Assembly (NCBI GenBank): GCA_028704265.1
Contig: JAQVLH010000007.1
Location: 1 to 15,825 of the forward strand
From: Candidatus Nanoarchaeia archaeon
Lineage (GTDB): Archaea; Nanobdellota; Nanobdellia; Tiddalikarchaeales; Tiddalikarchaeaceae
Reading direction: 5' to 3'
Length of the DNA: 15,825 nucleotides
A program made the position numbers and the translations under genes. Shown here in pieces: positions 12,164 through 15,825 of the stretch. The notes below the pieces were generated by a model. That model was not told the DNA's origin. It saw only the letters and a program-made list of their open reading frames with translations, and did no database searches. The first letter of the stretch is position 1; every line of letters begins with the position of its first letter.

Positions 12164-13513
12164 ATGAATTTTCATATAAAAAAGGATAATGTTTTAAAAA
12201 ATATGAATAATGCGGATACAGAACCTCAAATACAATTAAATTTATATGGATCTAAAATTAATTATAATTTATTAAAAAAATATGAGATAGAAACAAATAC
12301 ACAAGATTATTTTGAATGCTTAGAAAATATAGATGCAATAATAAATAAAAATATTGCAAGATTTTTAGGTAAAAATTCAAAAAATTCAAAATTTGAAATA
12401 ATGGAAGAACTTGGAAACTACACTTTTCAGGATGCAGAAAACTTAGATGTTAAAATTATAAAAAATTCAGGATACAAAATTGGGATTAATTTAAAAAAAT
12501 CTAACTTTGAAATAATTGAAAATTATGGAGACTACACTCTTGAAAGAGCAGAAAATATAAATGCAAAAATAAAAGAAAATATAGGTTCGAATTTTGGACA
12601 ACTTTCAAAAAACTCAAAATATTATATAGAAATTGGCTCAGGAGATTATTTATTAGCAAGTACAGATAATATTGAAGCAACAATAAATAAAATTACTTCA
12701 GAAAATTTTGCATTATATTCAAAAAATTCAAAATTTTATATAGATATTTTAAATGGATTGAATGCATTTAAGGAATCAGAAAATATAATTGCAAAAATAA
12801 AAAATGCAAAAGGAAATTTTTTATGTAATACATCAAAAAAATCTAAGTTTGAAATAGAAATATTAAGCGGTGAAAGCGCATTTAAGGAAGCTAATAATGT
12901 AGAAGTTTCAGTAGAAAAAAATCATTCGTTTTGTTTGGGTGAAAAATCTGTTAATTCAAAATATGATATTAAAATAAATTCAGCTGCTTCAATATTAGGT
13001 TTTACTGACAATATTGAAGCAATAATAGGAGAACATGATGAAGATAATTTTGCATATGAATCAAAGAATTCATTTTTTATTTTCAAAGGAAAAGCTAATG
13101 GAAGCATTGGTAAGGGTGCAAAAAACTGCATTTTTGTATTTAATAATGTTAAAATTTCAGACATCAAAGCAGATGAATCGAATATGATTTATTATGTCAG
13201 CTGTGACACCAATAATGATTTGCCTAAAAATTACTTATGCATTAACCCTAAAGACAAAAAAAGCATAACAAAATCAGGACTTATTAACTTCAGAAATGGT
13301 GTTATTAATGAAAATAGATTCTTTGAATATTCATATAAAGGACTAAGAAAAATTGAAATTAATGAAGCAAAAAAATTTTTAGATGGAAAACTGCCAACTA
13401 AACAAAACAAACTTAATGATTTAACAGAAGAAGAAAAAAATCTTAAAATTTATTTGGATGAAAAATTCTCATTTAAATGCAAGAATGAAAATAATTATAA
13501 ATTATTAATGTAA
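12164..13513 (+). CDS. Solenoid protein with seven 38-residue repeats, 449 aa
   Basis: Residues 42-307 consist of seven consecutive repeats of exactly 38 residues. The consensus runs (E/D)I.SG.Y.F..(A/S)ENI.AKI, then a variable NxxGxNF, then SKNSKFEI. Within each unit two similar halves of about 19 residues can be seen (NIEAKI... and SKFEIEI...), each ending in a turn with Gly/Asn. This fits a beta-helix with one coil per half-repeat. No signal peptide or membrane segment is visible, so it is probably cytosolic. The C-terminal part (308-449) has a further non-repeat domain with two Cys and a Lys/Glu-rich end. It is the only plus-strand gene between rpl11 and rpl1 and therefore a likely later arrival. 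Function is unknown; a ligand- or partner-binding scaffold is a guess. Confidence 0.8.
   Translation: MNFHIKKDNVLKNMNNADTEPQIQLNLYGSKINYNLLKKYEIETNTQDYFECLENIDAIINKNIARFLGKNSKNSKFEIMEELGNYTFQDAENLDVKIIKNSGYKIGINLKKSNFEIIENYGDYTLERAENINAKIKENIGSNFGQLSKNSKYYIEIGSGDYLLASTDNIEATINKITSENFALYSKNSKFYIDILNGLNAFKESENIIAKIKNAKGNFLCNTSKKSKFEIEILSGESAFKEANNVEVSVEKNHSFCLGEKSVNSKYDIKINSAASILGFTDNIEAIIGEHDEDNFAYESKNSFFIFKGKANGSIGKGAKNCIFVFNNVKISDIKADESNMIYYVSCDTNNDLPKNYLCINPKDKKSITKSGLINFRNGVINENRFFEYSYKGLRKIEINEAKKFLDGKLPTKQNKLNDLTEEEKNLKIYLDEKFSFKCKNENNYKLLM
12287..13084 (+). repeat. Seven in-phase 114-bp coding repeats
   Basis: This DNA encodes residues 42-307 of the solenoid protein. Each unit is 114 bp (38 codons) without any insertion or deletion between units. 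Divergence is high at DNA level but phrases such as AAAATTCAAAATTT recur, so the repeats are old and held in register by selection on the protein. Confidence 0.8.
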
Positions 13514-13516
13514 ATT

Positions 13517-13525
13517 AAAAAAAAA
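13517..13525 (-). terminator. Poly-T terminator behind rpl11
   Basis: On the minus strand a run of nine T begins five bases after the rpl11 stop codon. It lies between two convergent genes and would end the ftsZ-secE-spt5-rpl11 transcript. Confidence 0.6.
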
Positions 13526-13530
13526 TTAAA

Positions 13531-14022
13531 TTATTTCTTTGCTGGTGCAGCTGCTGCTCCTGCTGCTGGCTTTGCGCCTTGCGCTGGTGCTGCTTTTGCT
13601 GCTTTAGTTGCTTCTTTCTGAGCCTTAGCTTCTAATTTCTTCTTCAAAGCATCAAATTCCCCTGCTAATTCAGATTGAGCCTTATTTAATTGCTCTTCTA
13701 ATTGTTTTTTCTTTTCTGCAGTAATAGTAGTCTTTTCAGATTTTATTTCTTCATCATAATCCCCTTTTGAAATCTTAGCACAAAAATCTTTAGGAATCAT
13801 TCCTTCGCATAGTATTCCCATTGGAACGCAAGCTCCTGCAACCTCTTTAACTGCACTTTTTAAAGTATAAGAATTCATATCAACCATTTTTTTCTTTGCA
13901 ACAGCTATTATTTGCTCAATGCTAATATTACCTTTTTTATCTAACTTAGCATATTGTGAGCCTTTAGCTACTCCAATCTCTTTCAATATCATCCTGCTTG
14001 TTGCATTTGGTCCGCTTTTCAT
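13531..14022 (-). CDS. rpl11: Ribosomal protein L11, N-terminal domain missing, Lys/Ala-rich tail added
   Basis: Residues 1-93 align with the C-terminal, rRNA-binding domain of archaeal L11: SRMILKEIGVAKGS, ISIEQIIAVAKKKM, then LKSAVKEVAGACVPMGILCEG. The usual first ~65 residues (the proline-rich N-terminal domain that faces elongation factors and the thiostrepton site) are absent. The reading frame is closed by TGA 12 nt before this ATG, and spt5 ends 43 nt upstream, so no room is left for it. Residues 94-163 form an added tail: a predicted coiled coil (about 100-135), then an Ala/Lys/Pro-rich end. C-terminal domain binding to the 23S GTPase centre should be kept. The gene has normal order after spt5. 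A TATA-like block at 14048-14060 may give it its own promoter. Confidence 0.88.
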   Translation of the reverse strand: MKSGPNATSRMILKEIGVAKGSQYAKLDKKGNISIEQIIAVAKKKMVDMNSYTLKSAVKEVAGACVPMGILCEGMIPKDFCAKISKGDYDEEIKSEKTTITAEKKKQLEEQLNKAQSELAGEFDALKKKLEAKAQKEATKAAKAAPAQGAKPAAGAAAAPAKK

Positions 14023-14047
14023 TGTAGTATCATCTCATTCTTTTTGG

Positions 14048-14060
14048 CTTTAAATAATTT
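14048..14060 (-). promoter_or_regulatory. Possible internal TATA box for rpl11
   Basis: The minus strand reads AAATTATTTAAAG in the 43-bp gap between spt5 and rpl11, about 26-38 nt before the rpl11 ATG. Spacing fits leaderless initiation in addition to read-through from the ftsZ side. Confidence 0.35.
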
Positions 14061-14065
14061 TTCTT

Positions 14066-14542
14066 TTATTCTTCTCCGCTTTTTTGGATTACTCTTATTG
14101 AATCAAGCTTTACAGTTAATGGAATTGAAACTGCTGCCTCTAATAATTCAACAACAACTTCTTCTTTAATTTTGTCTACTCTCTTAATTTTAGCCTTATC
14201 TCCTTTGAATGGCCCGCTTGATAATTCAACAATATCTCCTTCTTCAACTTTTATTGAATCACTTACTGGTGAGAAAAATTTATCAAGTTCTGCAATTTCA
14301 ACCTCTTGAATATCCCTTTCAACTAATCCTTTAACATTAGGTATTCCATAAATTGCTGCTCTTATTTCATCAGTATTATCAGCTTCCATGAAAAAATATC
14401 CTCTAATTTCACTAGGACTTACTATTGCTTGAACTCCTAGTCCTTTTTTCTTGACATTTAATGCAATTTTATCAATTACTTGCTTTTCTTTTCCAATAGT
14501 TGTCCTTACGGTAAAAATTTTAGTTTTATTTTCTTCAGCCAT
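14066..14542 (-). CDS. spt5: Transcription elongation factor Spt5 (NusG homologue)
   Basis: A 158-aa protein with the archaeal Spt5 plan. An NGN domain (about 8-90; KIFTVRTTIGKEKQVIDKIA at its start, EIRGYFFMEAD and GIPNVKGLV inside) binds the RNA polymerase clamp and Spt4 to raise processivity. A KOW domain follows (about 98-150; VEEGDIVELSSGPFKGDKAKI). Both domains are complete and the length is normal. The ATG at 14542 is 11 nt behind the secE stop and has GTGAT as a weak Shine-Dalgarno. Position between secE and rpl11 is the conserved order in archaea and, as nusG, in bacteria. Confidence 0.95.
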   Translation of the reverse strand: MAEENKTKIFTVRTTIGKEKQVIDKIALNVKKKGLGVQAIVSPSEIRGYFFMEADNTDEIRAAIYGIPNVKGLVERDIQEVEIAELDKFFSPVSDSIKVEEGDIVELSSGPFKGDKAKIKRVDKIKEEVVVELLEAAVSIPLTVKLDSIRVIQKSGEE

Positions 14543-14552
14543 TTTTTATCAC

Positions 14553-14729
14553 TTATAAAAATATTCCTAATATTTGAATAACGAATCCCATTAATCCAAT
14601 TAGTCCCATCCCAATTGCACAAACCTTTGCTATGCTTAAAAATTCTTCCATTGTAGGTTTATTTGAAATAGTAAGTATTCTTTTATACTCATGCAATTCC
14701 TTTTTTACTCTTGATATTGGATTAATCAT
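14553..14729 (-). CDS. secE: Protein translocase subunit SecE (Sec61 gamma)
   Basis: A 58-aa protein. An amphipathic, basic N-terminal helix (about 4-25; SRVKKELHEYKRIL) is followed by KPTMEEFLSIAKV, the conserved KPtxxEfxxiak hinge of archaeal SecE, and one membrane helix (about 36-57; IGMGLIGLMGFVIQILGIFL). SecE clamps the two halves of the SecY channel from the side. Length and single-span topology are normal for archaea. The ATG overlaps the ftsZ stop (ATGA), so the two are translationally coupled; spt5 follows after 10 nt. Confidence 0.93.
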   Translation of the reverse strand: MINPISRVKKELHEYKRILTISNKPTMEEFLSIAKVCAIGMGLIGLMGFVIQILGIFL

Positions 14730-15825
14730 TTTATAAACTCTATACCTAGTTCGTTTTCAATTATTTTTCTTCTTTCTTGTTTAATTGTTTTTTGTTTTCC
14801 AAAGATTTGCGGACTTTCAACTCCAGTTACAATAATCATTGTTCTCATTGTATTTCCTAAATCATTTGAAATGCTAGCTCCCCAAATAGTTTTTGCATCA
14901 GGAGCTAATCTTGAAGTTATTATATCAACAACTTTATTAGCCTCTTGCAAACTCATATTTGGCCCGCCAATAACATTAACTAATGCGCCTCTTGCGCCAG
15001 TAATATCAACATCTAATAATGGATTCTCTATTGCTTTTTCAACAGATTCTGCAGCTCTATTATCACTGTCACTTTCTCCAACACCTATTAATGCTGTTCC
15101 TCCTTCTTTCATTACAGCTCTGATGTCATTAAAATCTAAGTGTATTAATCCTGGCTTAGTGACTAGTTCTGCTATTCCTTTTACAGCATTTGTTAATATT
15201 TCATCAGCTACTTTGAAAGCAGTGTGTAAAGGTAAATTAGGTGCAACTTCTAATAATTTATCATTAGGTATAACTATTAAAGTATCAACATTTTCTTGAA
15301 GTCTCTCTAATCCTTCTAAAGCATTATTCATTCTAACATTTCCTTCTACAGCAAAAGGTAAAGTTACTATTCCAACAGTTAAGGCTTTCATTTTCTTTGC
15401 AATCTCTGCAATTACTGGTGCAGCTCCTGTTCCTGTTCCTCCACCTAATCCGCAAGTAATGAATACCATATCTGCTCCTTCAAGCATTTTTTTAATTTCA
15501 TGCTCTTGCTCTTTTGCAGCTTCTCTTCCAACATTAGGGTCAGCTCCTGCGCCGAGTCCTGCAGTCAAGTCTCTTCCTATTAATATTTTAACATCAGAAT
15601 TAGTGCATAATAAATCGTGAGCGTCAGTGTTAATTGCTACGAATTCAACTCCTTTAATGCCTACTTCACTCATTCTTATAATAGCATTATTTCCTCCACC
15701 ACCAACTCCTATAACTTTGATAGCAGCTCTTCTATTCATTAAGAATTCTTCAAGTTGAGCATCGACTTCTTTTGTTTTTGAATTTTGCGGTCTAGTTTTT
15801 ATAGCTCCGCTTAGGCTAGCGCCTT
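14726..15825 (-). CDS. ftsZ: Cell division GTPase FtsZ, 5' end outside the window
   Basis: FtsZ polymerises at the division site with GTP. Visible are the nucleotide-binding loop VIGVGGGGNNAI, the tubulin signature CGLGGGTGTG, the NTDAHDL and GRDLTAGLGAGADP loops, and a C-terminal domain ending ENELGIEFIK. An in-frame ATG lies at 15739, but the open frame continues to the window edge and encodes VDAQLEEFL, typical of the segment before the FtsZ core. The real start is therefore upstream of 15825. In the catalytic T7 loop (IHLDFNDIRAVM) the usual Asn of NxDxxD is His (codon 15140-15142); both Asp are kept. The gene heads the ftsZ-secE-spt5-rpl11 run. Confidence 0.96.
   Translation of the reverse strand, partial: GASLSGAIKTRPQNSKTKEVDAQLEEFLMNRRAAIKVIGVGGGGNNAIIRMSEVGIKGVEFVAINTDAHDLLCTNSDVKILIGRDLTAGLGAGADPNVGREAAKEQEHEIKKMLEGADMVFITCGLGGGTGTGAAPVIAEIAKKMKALTVGIVTLPFAVEGNVRMNNALEGLERLQENVDTLIVIPNDKLLEVAPNLPLHTAFKVADEILTNAVKGIAELVTKPGLIHLDFNDIRAVMKEGGTALIGVGESDSDNRAAESVEKAIENPLLDVDITGARGALVNVIGGPNMSLQEANKVVDIITSRLAPDAKTIWGASISNDLGNTMRTMIIVTGVESPQIFGKQKTIKQERRKIIENELGIEFIK

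Noticed and set aside
12164..13513. Secreted adhesin or surface-layer protein (because of repeats)
   Set aside because: No signal peptide or membrane anchor is visible at the N-terminus, so a surface role has no support in the sequence.
13531..14066. Frameshift hiding the L11 N-terminal domain
   Set aside because: Only 43 bp separate the L11 start from the spt5 stop, too little for the ~65 missing residues in any frame, and spt5 is complete.
14871..15299. 142-residue open frame opposite ftsZ
   Set aside because: Mirror of a conserved coding region; no independent start signal or domain.

Overview
The window is a very A+T-rich piece of an archaeal chromosome, most likely from a small-genome DPANN lineage of the Woesearchaeota/Pacearchaeota type. 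The lineage is inferred from composition and gene style; no rRNA is present. Archaeal identity is secure. The window carries the archaeal stalk proteins P0 (L10) and P1 (L12) with their shared acidic GLxxLFG-type tails, archaeal Spt5, a Sec61-gamma-type SecE, and the archaeal gene order ftsZ-secE-spt5-rpl11. Many genes have a TATA box about 25-30 nt before the ATG, so they are probably leaderless. Genes inside operons overlap or use Shine-Dalgarno sites.

Left part (1-2549): an orphan gene, then an accessory patch built around two tRNA genes. tRNA-Ala(CGC) is followed directly by a gene for an ORF6N-type DNA-binding protein. A 16-nt copy of the tRNA 3' end lies on the far side of that gene, so the gene looks like a ~1 kb cargo integrated at the tRNA. 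A two-gene MazF/PemK-type toxin-antitoxin pair follows, then tRNA-Gly(GCC). Behind tRNA-Gly sit two tandem 53-54 bp units made of hairpins, each opened by a copy of the tRNA 3' terminus.

Middle part (2550-9116): a predicted YhfC-type intramembrane protease overlaps an unknown soluble protein, and a convergent unknown gene follows. Next is a tightly coupled seven-gene cluster (4559-8100). It has a TadC/ArlJ-type platform protein, a 57-residue pilin-like peptide, four further small proteins with one N-terminal membrane segment each, and a 47-residue coiled-coil protein behind the strongest Shine-Dalgarno site of the window. This resembles a minimal, divergent type IV pilus-like apparatus; its ATPase and prepilin peptidase must be elsewhere if they exist. 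A 324-residue unknown gene ends the section.

Right part (9190-15825), mostly minus strand: information-processing genes ftsZ (runs off the right edge), secE, spt5, rpl11, then rpl1, rpl10 and rpl12. The ribosomal run is interrupted between rpl11 and rpl1 by a 38-residue-repeat solenoid protein on the opposite strand, a truncated HAD hydrolase and an unknown cysteine-containing protein. The encoded L11 is unusual: it lacks the whole N-terminal domain and carries a long Lys/Ala-rich tail. The rpl1 leader has a small UUCG hairpin abutting the ribosome-binding site.

No stretch of more than 300 bases lacks a gene.
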